From Thermodesulfovibrionia bacterium (GTDB lineage: Bacteria > Nitrospirota > Thermodesulfovibrionia > UBA6902): a stretch of DNA of 60,547 nucleotides. Below, piece after piece: positions 9,656 to 18,245 of this stretch (positions are counted from its first letter, which is position 1; every line of letters starts with the position of its first letter). The translations under genes and the position numbers were made by a program. The notes under the pieces are model-generated. The model was not told the origin of the DNA. It saw nothing but the letters and a program-made list of their open reading frames with translations, and ran no database searches. The stretch lies in the NCBI GenBank assembly GCA_020053105.1, contig JAGVNU010000077.1:1-60547 (forward strand), given 5' to 3'.

Positions 9656-10581
9656 TTGCCGAACTTCTTTCTCTTTAGTAAGGATGCCACGCCGCCCGGC
9701 AGAAATATGAGGCATACCACGAATATAACGAACCTCCCGACAGGGGCCCATCCCATGCCGATATAGGTGGCGGTCATGGACTCAAAGACCCCCAGGACCA
9801 GCCCGCCGATTATCGCTCCTATGGTAGAACCAAGTCCGCCGAGTATGGTAATAACAAAGGCTATCAGTGTGAACTGTCCGCCAAGTGAAGGGAACAGATA
9901 GTAGATAGGGAGAAAGAGGCATCCGGCAGCGCCGACGAGTCCTGCCCCGATGCCGAATGTGATAACACGCATCAGCTTTACATTCACCCCCATGAGAAAC
10001 GCTGCTTCGAGGTCCTGTGCCGTGGCCCGGATGGATTTGCCGGTGTCGGTTTTTGCGAGAAAGAACCAGAGCGTGATGGTAATGACAACTGCAAAGACAA
10101 ACGAAACCGTCCATGGCACTGATAATGAAAGCTCGATCGGCGACGTCTCCCAGAAATCACTCAGGTAAAATGCGTTTGTTGCGTAAGCTACCGGGGTGGA
10201 GCGGTAATCGGATTTAAAGAAGACCGTCGCAAGATTTGCCAGTACCATGCCTATGCCGACTGTGAGAATGACCTGGTTCTCCGGCAGGATGGACTCCACC
10301 TTCAGCACCGGGTTAACAAGAAATTTCTGGATCGCGATTCCGAGAAAGAACAGTGCAGGGGTAGCGATAAACACAGAGAGATACGGATCGATGTTAAAGA
10401 GCACGAACATCCAGTAGGCAATATACATACCGACCATCATGAGCTCGCCGTGGGCCAGATTTATGATCTTCATGACCCCCATGATGAGGGTCATGCCGAG
10501 TCCGATAAGGGCATACAGGCCGCCCAGAAGGAGCCCCGCGATAAGTGTTTGGAGAAAAACCTCGATTTGGACCGATGTCAT
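9652..10581 (-). CDS. livH: Branched-chain amino acid ABC transporter permease LivH
   Basis: This 309-residue permease has multiple hydrophobic helices and the hallmark sequence YALIGLGMTLIMGVMKIINL near the N-terminus, plus GLGSTIGAIIGGLVLG near the C-terminus. It pairs with LivM. It lies 90 bp downstream of livK, and that gap contains a 31-bp inverted repeat (10607-10637). It heads the overlapping livHMGF block. Confidence 0.93.
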   Translation of the reverse strand: MTSVQIEVFLQTLIAGLLLGGLYALIGLGMTLIMGVMKIINLAHGELMMVGMYIAYWMFVLFNIDPYLSVFIATPALFFLGIAIQKFLVNPVLKVESILPENQVILTVGIGMVLANLATVFFKSDYRSTPVAYATNAFYLSDFWETSPIELSLSVPWTVSFVFAVVITITLWFFLAKTDTGKSIRATAQDLEAAFLMGVNVKLMRVITFGIGAGLVGAAGCLFLPIYYLFPSLGGQFTLIAFVITILGGLGSTIGAIIGGLVLGVFESMTATYIGMGWAPVGRFVIFVVCLIFLPGGVASLLKRKKFGK

Positions 10582-10606
10582 TCTTTGCCCTGTTGTCGCG
10601 CGTATT

Positions 10607-10637
10607 CTGTCAATCCGGAATCGTTCCGGAATGACAG
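10607..10637. repeat. Near-perfect inverted repeat between livK and livH
   Basis: Two 14-nt arms, CTGTCAATCCGGAA and TTCCGGAATGACAG, flank a 3-nt centre with one mismatch. The ATTCCGGAATGAC-type core is common in dispersed REP-like elements. In the transcript it would form a stable stem-loop after livK, which could protect the livK message or reduce read-through into livHMGF. That role is inferred from position. Confidence 0.75.
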
Positions 10638-10670
10638 GTTGCCCATCACTTAATCACTTCAGTTTCTGCC

Positions 10671-11861
10671 TTACTTCCTCTCTCTCCACTTCGGGATCGG
10701 ATAAATATATTTTTTGCTCGCGTACTTTTCCGGCCATATGCAGTTGTGTTCACCGTTAATGACCTGAAGGACAAGGGTGTCCATAAAGTTCTGGTTCTGA
10801 TAGCCTTCTTTGTCTTCGAACTTGATCGGACCAAAGGCCGTCAACATGTCAGTGGCCTTCATAGCTTCACGGATATTTTCAGGGGTCCATGATTTTGCCC
10901 TTTCAAGCACGTTCTTTAATATATAAAGCGCCGAATAAGCTTCAGCTCCATGATATGACGGATAGTCGCCGTAAAGTTTTTTATATTTTTCCGCATATTC
11001 TCTGGAGCCGGGATATTTCACCATGGTGCACCAGAGGGTGGAGGTGACCACATATTCTGATGCGTCTTTTGCATTATCGATAAATTCGGGTATTGCAAAT
11101 CCGGCTGCGCCACCGGCGAAAAGTTTTGCATCGATCCTGAGCTCCTTTATCTGCTTCATAAGGAGAGAGGCATCCATGACGTAGGAAACCATGTAAATGA
11201 CATCCGGCTGGGCTGCCTTGACCTTGGAAAGGATGGGCTTAAAATCAACGGCCCCCTTCTCGTACTTTTCATTGACGAGCACCTTCATGCCCATTTTCCC
11301 GGCCTGGGTCTCCATGTCCTTCGCCCCTGAGGTCCCGAAGTCGGAGCTTTCATAGAGGATGGCGATGGATTTGGGTTTGACCACATTGCTGAGAAATGTC
11401 ATGAGTCCGCTTGAATAATAGGCTGTCGAGGGGTTCATGCGGAACACATACTTATAGTTCTGCTGGGTAATGTCGTCAGCAGCCCCGGTCACCACAAGAT
11501 AGGGTGTCTTACGTTCCTCTGCCACAGCGGCAATGGCCTTGGAGCTTGATGAACTATAGTCGCCTATTATGACCGGCTGTTTCCTGACGTCAATAAGTTT
11601 TTCCGCAATGGCCCTTGAAATTTCAGGTTTCCCCTGGGAATCCTCAAATTCGAGAAGTACCTTATTGCCCTTGATTCCGCCTGCAGCATTAATCTCCTCT
11701 GCGGCGATTTCATATGACCTTTTCTCCATTTCGCCGAACTTTGCCTGGGAGCCTGTCAGCGGCAGCGGAATGCTCAAATTAAAATTATCTGCTGCAAAAA
11801 GTGGGGTGGTGAAGATGCCTGCAAGGAAAAACAAAGACATGATCAGAGACATACGCTTCAT
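10671..11861 (-). CDS. livK: Branched-chain amino acid-type ABC transporter substrate-binding protein
   Basis: This 396-residue periplasmic type I binding protein begins with a signal peptide (KRMSLIMSLFFLAGIFTTPL, cleavage probably after LFA near residue 23). Family sequences include IPLPLTGSQAKFGEMEKRSY and EINAAGGIKGNKVLLEFEDS. The ATG has a strong GGAGGAG Shine-Dalgarno. A perfect 34-bp palindrome ends 12 nt upstream of the start codon. The ligand cannot be assigned: this family also binds aromatic acids, urea, amides and other small molecules. Confidence 0.92.
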   Translation of the reverse strand: MKRMSLIMSLFFLAGIFTTPLFAADNFNLSIPLPLTGSQAKFGEMEKRSYEIAAEEINAAGGIKGNKVLLEFEDSQGKPEISRAIAEKLIDVRKQPVIIGDYSSSSSKAIAAVAEERKTPYLVVTGAADDITQQNYKYVFRMNPSTAYYSSGLMTFLSNVVKPKSIAILYESSDFGTSGAKDMETQAGKMGMKVLVNEKYEKGAVDFKPILSKVKAAQPDVIYMVSYVMDASLLMKQIKELRIDAKLFAGGAAGFAIPEFIDNAKDASEYVVTSTLWCTMVKYPGSREYAEKYKKLYGDYPSYHGAEAYSALYILKNVLERAKSWTPENIREAMKATDMLTAFGPIKFEDKEGYQNQNFMDTLVLQVINGEHNCIWPEKYASKKYIYPIPKWRERK

Positions 11862-11873
11862 ACTCTCCTCCTT

Positions 11874-11907
11874 GATATTGTGTTTTTACCGGTAAAAACA
11901 CAATATC
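11874..11907. promoter_or_regulatory. Perfect 34-bp palindrome in the livK leader
   Basis: The arm GATATTGTGTTTTTACC is followed directly by its exact reverse complement. The palindrome lies between the upstream region and the livK Shine-Dalgarno. It could be an operator for a dimeric repressor, or an mRNA hairpin with a CCGG loop placed next to the ribosome binding site. No clear sigma70 promoter is visible immediately upstream. Confidence 0.7.
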
Positions 11908-12100
11908 ATACCCTCGGCCCTATTTCAAATAAATTTATGAAACGATCATAATCAAGAGCCGTGCGGCTTAGATCATGACGAAATTTCACAGCAGTGGATA
12001 TTCAGGAGCACAGTCATGAGTGAATAAGAACACTTACTGAAAGGATAATATGAGTCAGGCCTCATTTGGGCAAATTCATTCAGGCGAGTGTTTTGAAGAG

Positions 12101-12118
12101 AAGGGTGAGCTAACCCTT
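12101..12118 (-). terminator. Possible terminator of the rpsF operon
   Basis: A 6-bp stem AAGGGT/ACCCTT with a 6-nt loop spans the stop codon of the last DUF507 gene and is followed on the minus strand by CTCTTCAAAA. The U-tract is poor. It is the only hairpin seen at the 3' end of this operon. Confidence 0.3.
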
Positions 12119-12388
12119 CCCCTTTTTAGCGGATTCTTCCTCATAGAGCTTGTTATACATGACTTCCCATTCCGAACCGCCCTCATGGATCTTCTTTGAG
12201 TAGGACTGCAGTTTCTTTTTTACGGATTCGTCAATATTTTCCACTATCTTCAGCTCGTTAACGATGACCCTTTTGATTTCCCGCCTGATATGGCCTTCTT
12301 CATCAAGGGCGGTGACAATGCCCTTTCCCAGCAACCCTTTAAGGATCACATGTGTGAGATGGCTTATCTTGTCATCAGAAAGCCTCAT
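12110..12388 (-). CDS. DUF507 family protein (second copy)
   Basis: This 92-residue, mostly helical, highly charged protein has the DUF507 pattern: it opens MRLSDDKISHLTHVILKGLL and has a central NELKIVENIDESVKKKLQSY region. It overlaps the first DUF507 gene by 4 bp. The function of the family is unknown. Its place as the last gene of the rpsF-ssb-rpsR operon, where rplI often sits in other bacteria, suggests a link to ribosome or DNA maintenance, but this is only context. It is clearly diverged from the neighbouring copy. Confidence 0.8.
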   Translation of the reverse strand: MRLSDDKISHLTHVILKGLLGKGIVTALDEEGHIRREIKRVIVNELKIVENIDESVKKKLQSYSKKIHEGGSEWEVMYNKLYEEESAKKGKG

Positions 12389-12666
12389 AAAACGATGTCC
12401 CTTTCCTTAATGAGTTTCTGCCTGGTCATCTCAAATAACCTGCGATAGTCAAGTCTCCCCTTCTCTATCTCGGAATCATATTTCTTGAGCATCTCTCTCA
12501 CTTCCGCATTAAGCCTGTCCTCTACCATGAGTTCTTCAAGAACCAGTTCTGAAAGGAGCGCAACAGCCTGTTCTTTGGGAATCACCAGACTGATCTGCTC
12601 CCTCTTCAGAAGCTCTTCAATAATCTCTTTTGATAAAACAGGCGCCCAGCCTTTAGGGACTCTCAT
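12385..12666 (-). CDS. DUF507 family protein (first copy)
   Basis: This 93-residue helical protein contains the typical DUF507 segment EDRLNAEVREMLKKYDSEIE and a C-terminal YRRLFEMTRQKLIKERDIVL. Its ATG overlaps the rpsR stop (TAATG), and its own end overlaps the second DUF507 gene by 4 bp, so all three are probably co-translated. No enzymatic motif is visible. Confidence 0.82.
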   Translation of the reverse strand: MRVPKGWAPVLSKEIIEELLKREQISLVIPKEQAVALLSELVLEELMVEDRLNAEVREMLKKYDSEIEKGRLDYRRLFEMTRQKLIKERDIVL

Positions 12667-12893
12667 TATTGCTCTATAAACGGCAGAAGCGCTATGTTCC
12701 TGGCCCTTTTAATGGCCCGTGTCAGTTCTCTCTGATGTTTGGCGCAGTTGCCGGTCATTCTGCCGGCCAGCATCTTGCCCCTGTCGGTAATGTAACCTCT
12801 CAGGACCTTGATATCTTTATAGTCAATAAAATCTACCTTGTCTACACAGAATCTGCAGAATTTTCTTCTCTGAAATCTTTTGTTATAACGCAA
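12666..12893 (-). CDS. rpsR: 30S ribosomal protein S18
   Basis: This 75-residue protein carries the S18 sequence [17 protein letters not shown] and the basic C-terminal part [16 protein letters not shown]. The two cysteines of CRFC are the zinc-ribbon-like remnants seen in some S18 forms. The start is a TTG with an AAGGAG Shine-Dalgarno 8 nt upstream. S18 pairs with S6 on the small-subunit platform, and both are in this operon. Confidence 0.96.
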   Translation of the reverse strand: MRYNKRFQRRKFCRFCVDKVDFIDYKDIKVLRGYITDRGKMLAGRMTGNCAKHQRELTRAIKRARNIALLPFIEQ

Positions 12894-12930
12894 TTTATTA
12901 ACTCCTTATTTTTTAATTTGTCCTGTTTGG

Positions 12931-13335
12931 TTAAAAAGGCTCTATATCTGTAGTCTCTTCAGGCGCGGCATTAAATCCTCCGCCGCCATGGGCTTCCATG
13001 TCACCAGCGCCCTGCTTCTTCGAAAGAAACCGTACGCCCTGGGCGACAACCTCATGCTTGCTCCTTTTCTGCCCGTCTTCCGTCTCCCAGCGTCTCTCCT
13101 GAAGACGGCCTTCAACCAGTACGGAACTGCCTTTATTCAGATACTGCCCGCATGTGTCAGCCTGTTTCCCGAATACGACCACATTGATAAAAGTGACCTC
13201 TTCCTTGACTTCATCCCCCTGCCTGAACTTGCGATTGACCGCGATGCCGAAATTACAGACAGATGTACCCTGCGGGGTATATCTCATCTCCGGGTCTCTC
13301 GTAAGATTGCCTATAAGAATGACTTTATTAAACAT
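12931..13335 (-). CDS. ssb: Single-stranded DNA-binding protein
   Basis: This 134-residue protein has an N-terminal OB-fold (FNKVILIGNLTRDPEMRYTP) and an acidic C-terminal tip ending DIEPF, the partner-binding tail used to recruit repair and replication proteins. The ATG at 13335 is chosen because it matches the family start and overlaps the rpsF stop by 8 bp. The longer frame to 13392 would add an arginine-rich leader not found in SSB. A Gly/His-rich linker precedes the tail. Confidence 0.95.
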   Translation of the reverse strand: MFNKVILIGNLTRDPEMRYTPQGTSVCNFGIAVNRKFRQGDEVKEEVTFINVVVFGKQADTCGQYLNKGSSVLVEGRLQERRWETEDGQKRSKHEVVAQGVRFLSKKQGAGDMEAHGGGGFNAAPEETTDIEPF

Positions 13336-13738
13336 TCTCTGTGCCCTCCGGCTGCAGCGCGACCTCGACTGTTTCTGCGGCCTTTGTTTCAACCGCGACT
13401 TCCTTGACAGGTGCTTTTTGAGGAACTGCTGTCGCGGCCTCGATCTGTTTTTTCTTTATGAGTTTTACGACCATGAACTTGATAATCGAGTCCAATACCT
13501 TACTTAATGTTTCAAGCTCGGCAATGGTTGCGGGAGGGGCTTTAAAAAGCAGGAGAACGTAGTTGCCTTTCTGGTGTTTATTCAGCTCGTAAGCTAATTT
13601 CCGGCGGCCCCAGACTTCAGCTTTAAGTATCTCTCCGCCCTGCTTAACGATTACGTCTTTGATTTTCTGGACTGTTTCTTCTACTGCAGTGTCATCGAGA
13701 TTCGAATCAATGATGACCATCTCTTCATAATAATTCAT
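13328..13738 (-). CDS. rpsF: 30S ribosomal protein S6
   Basis: This is S6 (136 residues) with the conserved opening MNYYEEMVIIDSNLDDTAVE and the central WGRRKLAYELNKHQKGNYVL. The residues after about 100 form an Ala/Val/Glu-rich extension. The ATG at 13738 has an AAGGAGG Shine-Dalgarno. The upstream in-frame ATG at 13810 is rejected because it would begin before or at the predicted transcription start. First gene of rpsF-ssb-rpsR-DUF507-DUF507. Confidence 0.95.
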   Translation of the reverse strand: MNYYEEMVIIDSNLDDTAVEETVQKIKDVIVKQGGEILKAEVWGRRKLAYELNKHQKGNYVLLLFKAPPATIAELETLSKVLDSIIKFMVVKLIKKKQIEAATAVPQKAPVKEVAVETKAAETVEVALQPEGTENV

Positions 13739-13820
13739 CAAATGCCTCCTTCTGGATTTATTCTTTCCACAGGGGAAAGATAGGCCCTCACCCCGCTGGG
13801 GCAAGAGCAAAGAGTGTAAT

Positions 13821-13849
13821 TTTATATCATATTAGCGGATAAAAAGCAA
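13821..13849 (-). promoter_or_regulatory. Promoter of the rpsF operon
   Basis: On the minus strand TTGCTT (13844-13849) and TATAAA (13821-13826) are separated by 17 nt. The predicted leader is about 75 nt and holds two hairpins: CCCC/GGGG at 13791-13801 and CTTTCC/GGAAAG at 13763-13779, just before the rpsF Shine-Dalgarno. Ribosomal protein leaders often bind their own products, but the S6:S18 leader motif is not clearly recognised here. Confidence 0.6.
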
Positions 13850-14075
13850 TCGACAGCAATCTGGCGGGCAATTCCGCCGCCTGAATAAAAACCGGCAGCC
13901 GCAGCTGTGGAGAAAAGGATGTTTTGCCTTTTAAATCCCCTCACCCGAATCCCTGCTATACAACCAAGGCTTTCTATAGTAATATTGAACATAATACCTT
14001 GGAGTAACTCTTCGGGGATTTTTATAAATTAACCGTTTCTTTAAAGGCAGTCTTGGCGGTGGGGTAAGACCTGTA

Positions 14076-16592
14076 ATGGAAAATCATAGCTCTTCTCATA
14101 GTGAAACCAGCCCCGGATTTTTCCACGGGGATTCCCGCTTTTTCCATTTTATTTCACCGGCGCTGGTCCTTTGTATTGGTATTGCCCTGTCTGTTTTCCT
14201 TTTCATTAACACAAGAAACATGGAAGATGCCGGGATAAAGGCAGGATTTGAGGAACAGGCCAAAAACCGTTTTATGGCCTTCAAAAATATAATGAATAAT
14301 TATTTTCAGGAACTCAAGGCGTTAGAGGCATTATACGCCGCTTCCGAAAAGGTCACCCGGTCTGAGTTCCGGGTATTTTCTGAAACACTGCTGTCACACT
14401 ATGGAAGGACCCGGGCGCTTGAATGGGTGCCGCGCGTGCCTGATTCCGGGCGAGCTGTTTACGAGGCAGAGGCCCGCAGGGAAGGTCCTCCCGATTTTCA
14501 GATAACCGAGAAAAATGCACAGGAAGTCATAGTAAAGGCGGACCGCCGCGGAGAATATTTCCCGATACATTTTATTGAGCCTTATAAGGGAAACGAAGAG
14601 GTCCCCGGCTATGACCTTTCATCAGAGCCGATAGGACTTGCGGCGCTCAACCTCGCGCGTGATACCGGACAGGTTACTGCAACTGCAAGAATTAAGCTTG
14701 CGCATAAAAAAGAAGAGAGCTACGGCGTTCTCATATTGCGGCCGGTCTACCGGAAGGGCCTGCCCGCAGACTCAATCGAATCCAGGCGCAGGAACCTCGA
14801 AGGTTTTGTACTGGGGGCTTTCAGGGAAGGGGACCTGCTTGAAGAGGCAATATCTTCTTTCGTCCCCGAAGGCATCGATGTTTACCTGTATGACAATTCT
14901 GCTCCTCCCAATGACAATTTCTTATACTTTCATTCAACGCGTACGCGGGCCGTGAAGGTCCCAAGGGTTCCCGACGTTAACGAACTCACTAAAGGCCTGC
15001 ATTATTCCGGAACATTTGATGTTGGAGGCAGGCAGTGGCTGGTGCTGTTCGTTCCCACACCTGATTATATTTCATCAAATAAGACATGGTATGCATGGTG
15101 GCTTCTTGCAGGCGGGGTCCTGTTCACAGGTATGCTTGCCGGATACATAAATCTTATTACCGGTCAAACAGCGCGGGCCCGGCAGTACTCGGCGGAGTTA
15201 TTCAGGGCCAAAGAGGAACTGTCCCGCACTTATCACACGCTATCGGCCTTACTCAACAACATCCCGGACCTTGCCTGGGTCAAGGATTCGGCAGGCCGCC
15301 TGGTCATAGTCAATGAGGCATACAGCCGGGCCTGTGGCGTACCGATCGACGAAATGCCCGGAAAAACGGATTTGGACATATGGCCCCGGGAGCTGGCAGA
15401 AAAGTATATCGCGGACGACCGCCATGTTATGGCGGTGGGGCAGCAACAGCAGGTAGAAGAGCCATATGTGGATGCCGAAGGGCGGTCGCATTTCATTGAG
15501 ACCATCAAGACGCCTTTTAAAAATGATAAGGGCACGATCATCGGCACAGTCGGCATCGCCCGTGATATCACTGAACGCAAAAAAACAGAGGAAGAAATTC
15601 TCAGGGCCAAAGAGGAATGGGAAAAGACTTTTGATACAATCCCGGATATCGTTCTCATTATAGATAATCAATACAGAATAATCAGGGCCAATACGGCAAC
15701 GGCTGAAAAACTCGGGGTCCCAAAGGAAGAGCTTGTTGGTAAATTATGCTACAACCTGCTCCATAACACAGATGCACCGCCGGAATACTGTCCTCACCAT
15801 ATGACCTTAACTGCAGGCAAAAAACATCTTGAGGAATTCTATTCGGAAAATCTGAAAGCCCACTATATCATAAGCGCTACTCCCCTTTACGATTCCGAAG
15901 GCCGTTTATTCGGCATTGTAGAAGTCGCCCATGATATCAGCGACCGTAAGAGGATGGAAGACCGGATAAGGGCTTCCCTGGAAGAGAAAGAGGTCCTTCT
16001 GAGGGAAATACACCACCGTGTGAAGAACAACATGACCGTAATTTACAGCCTGCTCGACCTGCAGTCCAAATATACAAAGGAAATGCCTGACAGGGAAATG
16101 CTCAATGATGCCAAGGCCCGCATAAAGACGATGGCGCGTATCCACGAAAAACTTTACAGGTCAGGAGATATGGCTAAAATCGATTTCAGCGATTACCTCA
16201 GGGACATACTGAACGATATGTTCAGGTCTTACGTGAAAGACCCCGGCAGGATCGCCTTGAAGACAGAGGTGTATGATGTTGCTTTAAGTATCGACGAAGC
16301 AATTCCCTGCGGGTTGAGCGTCAATGAACTGGTCACAAATACCCTGAAGCACGCCTTCCCTGAAGGCAGAAAGGGTGTGGTCAGAGTGGGCATGCGGTCA
16401 TACGATAACGATATGGTGGAATTGATTGTGGCCGACAATGGCGTTGGTTTTCCGGTTGATCTGGATTCCAGAAAAAAGTCATCGCTTGGACTGAATCTGA
16501 TCGATGCGCTGGTCAAGCAACTGCAGGGCGAAATCGAATTGCGCAAAGAAGAAGGGACCGGATTCAGGATCACCTTCAGGAAGCGCAAATGA
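14076..16592 (+). CDS. Membrane sensor histidine kinase, CHASE-PAS-PAS-HisKA_2
   Basis: This 838-residue sensor kinase has a membrane helix at about 24-46, a periplasmic CHASE-like domain (about 75-280; RALEWVPRVP is typical), a second helix at about 338-360 (WYAWWLLAGGVLFTGMLAGY), and two PAS/PAC units (about 380-620; GTVGIARDITERKK and GIVEVAHDISDRKR). The kinase core is HisKA_2 type: LREIHHRVKNNMTVIYSLL with His646 or His647 as phosphoacceptor, then an ATPase domain with NELVTNTLKHAFP, DNGVGF and LGLNLIDALV. No response regulator gene adjoins it. nadB and pyk follow on the same strand at short distance. Confidence 0.92.
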   Translation: MENHSSSHSETSPGFFHGDSRFFHFISPALVLCIGIALSVFLFINTRNMEDAGIKAGFEEQAKNRFMAFKNIMNNYFQELKALEALYAASEKVTRSEFRVFSETLLSHYGRTRALEWVPRVPDSGRAVYEAEARREGPPDFQITEKNAQEVIVKADRRGEYFPIHFIEPYKGNEEVPGYDLSSEPIGLAALNLARDTGQVTATARIKLAHKKEESYGVLILRPVYRKGLPADSIESRRRNLEGFVLGAFREGDLLEEAISSFVPEGIDVYLYDNSAPPNDNFLYFHSTRTRAVKVPRVPDVNELTKGLHYSGTFDVGGRQWLVLFVPTPDYISSNKTWYAWWLLAGGVLFTGMLAGYINLITGQTARARQYSAELFRAKEELSRTYHTLSALLNNIPDLAWVKDSAGRLVIVNEAYSRACGVPIDEMPGKTDLDIWPRELAEKYIADDRHVMAVGQQQQVEEPYVDAEGRSHFIETIKTPFKNDKGTIIGTVGIARDITERKKTEEEILRAKEEWEKTFDTIPDIVLIIDNQYRIIRANTATAEKLGVPKEELVGKLCYNLLHNTDAPPEYCPHHMTLTAGKKHLEEFYSENLKAHYIISATPLYDSEGRLFGIVEVAHDISDRKRMEDRIRASLEEKEVLLREIHHRVKNNMTVIYSLLDLQSKYTKEMPDREMLNDAKARIKTMARIHEKLYRSGDMAKIDFSDYLRDILNDMFRSYVKDPGRIALKTEVYDVALSIDEAIPCGLSVNELVTNTLKHAFPEGRKGVVRVGMRSYDNDMVELIVADNGVGFPVDLDSRKKSSLGLNLIDALVKQLQGEIELRKEEGTGFRITFRKRK

Positions 16593-16643
16593 CCGCTTTG
16601 AAAATTGACTTACCCGTCTAAATACTTTAATATTCATACCATT

Positions 16644-18230
16644 ATGGGCCCATCCAACAAATCCGTGGACTTTCTTGTTATCGGCGGCGGCGTTGCGGGC
16701 CTGAGGGCCGCTATCGAACTCGCGTCAAAAGGCAGTGTTCTCGTCCTGACAAAAGACACAATCTCTGAAAGCTCGACCGGTTATGCCCAGGGAGGAATTG
16801 CTGTGGCCCTGAGCGATGAAGACGAGGTCTGCATTCATTTCGACGACACGATCAAGGCCGGTGATGGTCTTTGCAGGGAAGACGCTGTGCGGGCCATGGT
16901 CGAAGAAGGCCCCGGCTACATCCTTGAGCTCATATCATGGGGGGCTGAATTTGACAGGGAGGGCAGCAGGCTCTCCTTTACTATGGAAGCGGCGCATACA
17001 AGGAGAAGGATACTGCACTCCCACGGAGACTCCACCGGCAAGGAAGTCGAGAGGGCGCTGATACAGAAGGCCCGGACTTACTCTTCTATTTCGCGGTATG
17101 ATTTCGCCTTCACCCTGGATCTGATCATCGAGGACAACAGGTGTATCGGCGCCACGGTGCTCAGAGGCAATTCGGTCATCAACATCTTTGCCAAAGCGGT
17201 AATTCTTGCTACCGGCGGGGCAGGACAGCTCTATTCCCGAACGACAAACCCGATGATCTCAACAGGAGACGGCATTGCAATCGCCTACAGGGCGGGGGCC
17301 TTGATCGTTGACATGGAGTTTATACAATTTCATCCTACAACACTGTATTCCCGCGGGGCCCCGCAATTTCTGCTCAGCGAGGCCATGAGAGGGGAAGGCG
17401 CTGTCCTCAAGAACATTCATGGCAAGAGGTTCATGCCTGAATATCATGAAATGGCGGAGCTTGCCTCCAGGGACACTGTGACAAGGGCCATAGTATCTGA
17501 AATGGTCCGTACAAAAGCAAAACACGTCTATCTGGACCTTACGCATCTTGATAAAGATTTTGTGAAGAACCGTTTCCCACAGATATATGCCACCTGTCTC
17601 CAATATGATATTGATATTACTGAGGACATGATTCCGGTGTGCCCTGCCGCGCACTATATCATGGGAGGCGTAAGCACAAACCTTAATGGGGAAACCAGCA
17701 TAGAAGGCCTTTTCGCTGCCGGAGAAGTCGCCTGCACAGGTGTTCACGGGGCCAACCGTCTGGCCTCAAACAGCCTTCTCGAGGGACTTGTGTTCGGGGC
17801 CAGGGCAGGGAAAAAAGCGGCCGGTTATTTGAACTGGGAGAGCACGAAATCTGCTGCTCCAGAACCGGTCAACAGGAAAGCAACAGGGACAGACACAACA
17901 TCTCCCGCACCATTTGACGCCGACAAAATACGAAGCTCACTGAGACAGCTGATGTGGAAGAAAGTGGGCATTATACGATGCGAAAAATCTCTCACCGCGG
18001 CAAGAAACCGGCTGGACAGATGGGATTTTATCATGAACGCGTCCTTCCATGACCGCAGAGAATCTGAATTGAGAAATATGCTGACGGTCTCGCATTTAAT
18101 TACTGAAGCTGCCCTCTTTAGAAAAGGAAGTGTCGGGGCACATTACCGCTCTGATTTTAAGTCAAGAGGGGAACAATGGGAAAGGCATACTGCCTTTAAG
18201 AGTGCAAAAGCGCCGGAATGGATTGATTGA
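16644..18230 (+). CDS. nadB: L-aspartate oxidase
   Basis: This cytosolic flavoenzyme (about 528 residues) oxidizes L-aspartate to iminoaspartate, the first step of NAD synthesis. It has an N-terminal FAD motif (FLVIGGGVAGLRAAIELASK), the family segment SSTGYAQGGIAVAL, the active-site regions EFIQFHPTTL and HGANRLASNSLLEGLVFG, and the C-terminal helical domain. The ATG at 16644 is chosen over an upstream TTG at 16605 because it lies close to the FAD motif. It differs from the sdhA product in this window by lacking the HSIAAQGG flavinylation histidine. Confidence 0.93.
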   Translation: MGPSNKSVDFLVIGGGVAGLRAAIELASKGSVLVLTKDTISESSTGYAQGGIAVALSDEDEVCIHFDDTIKAGDGLCREDAVRAMVEEGPGYILELISWGAEFDREGSRLSFTMEAAHTRRRILHSHGDSTGKEVERALIQKARTYSSISRYDFAFTLDLIIEDNRCIGATVLRGNSVINIFAKAVILATGGAGQLYSRTTNPMISTGDGIAIAYRAGALIVDMEFIQFHPTTLYSRGAPQFLLSEAMRGEGAVLKNIHGKRFMPEYHEMAELASRDTVTRAIVSEMVRTKAKHVYLDLTHLDKDFVKNRFPQIYATCLQYDIDITEDMIPVCPAAHYIMGGVSTNLNGETSIEGLFAAGEVACTGVHGANRLASNSLLEGLVFGARAGKKAAGYLNWESTKSAAPEPVNRKATGTDTTSPAPFDADKIRSSLRQLMWKKVGIIRCEKSLTAARNRLDRWDFIMNASFHDRRESELRNMLTVSHLITEAALFRKGSVGAHYRSDFKSRGEQWERHTAFKSAKAPEWID

Positions 18231-18245
18231 TGAAAGACAGAACGT

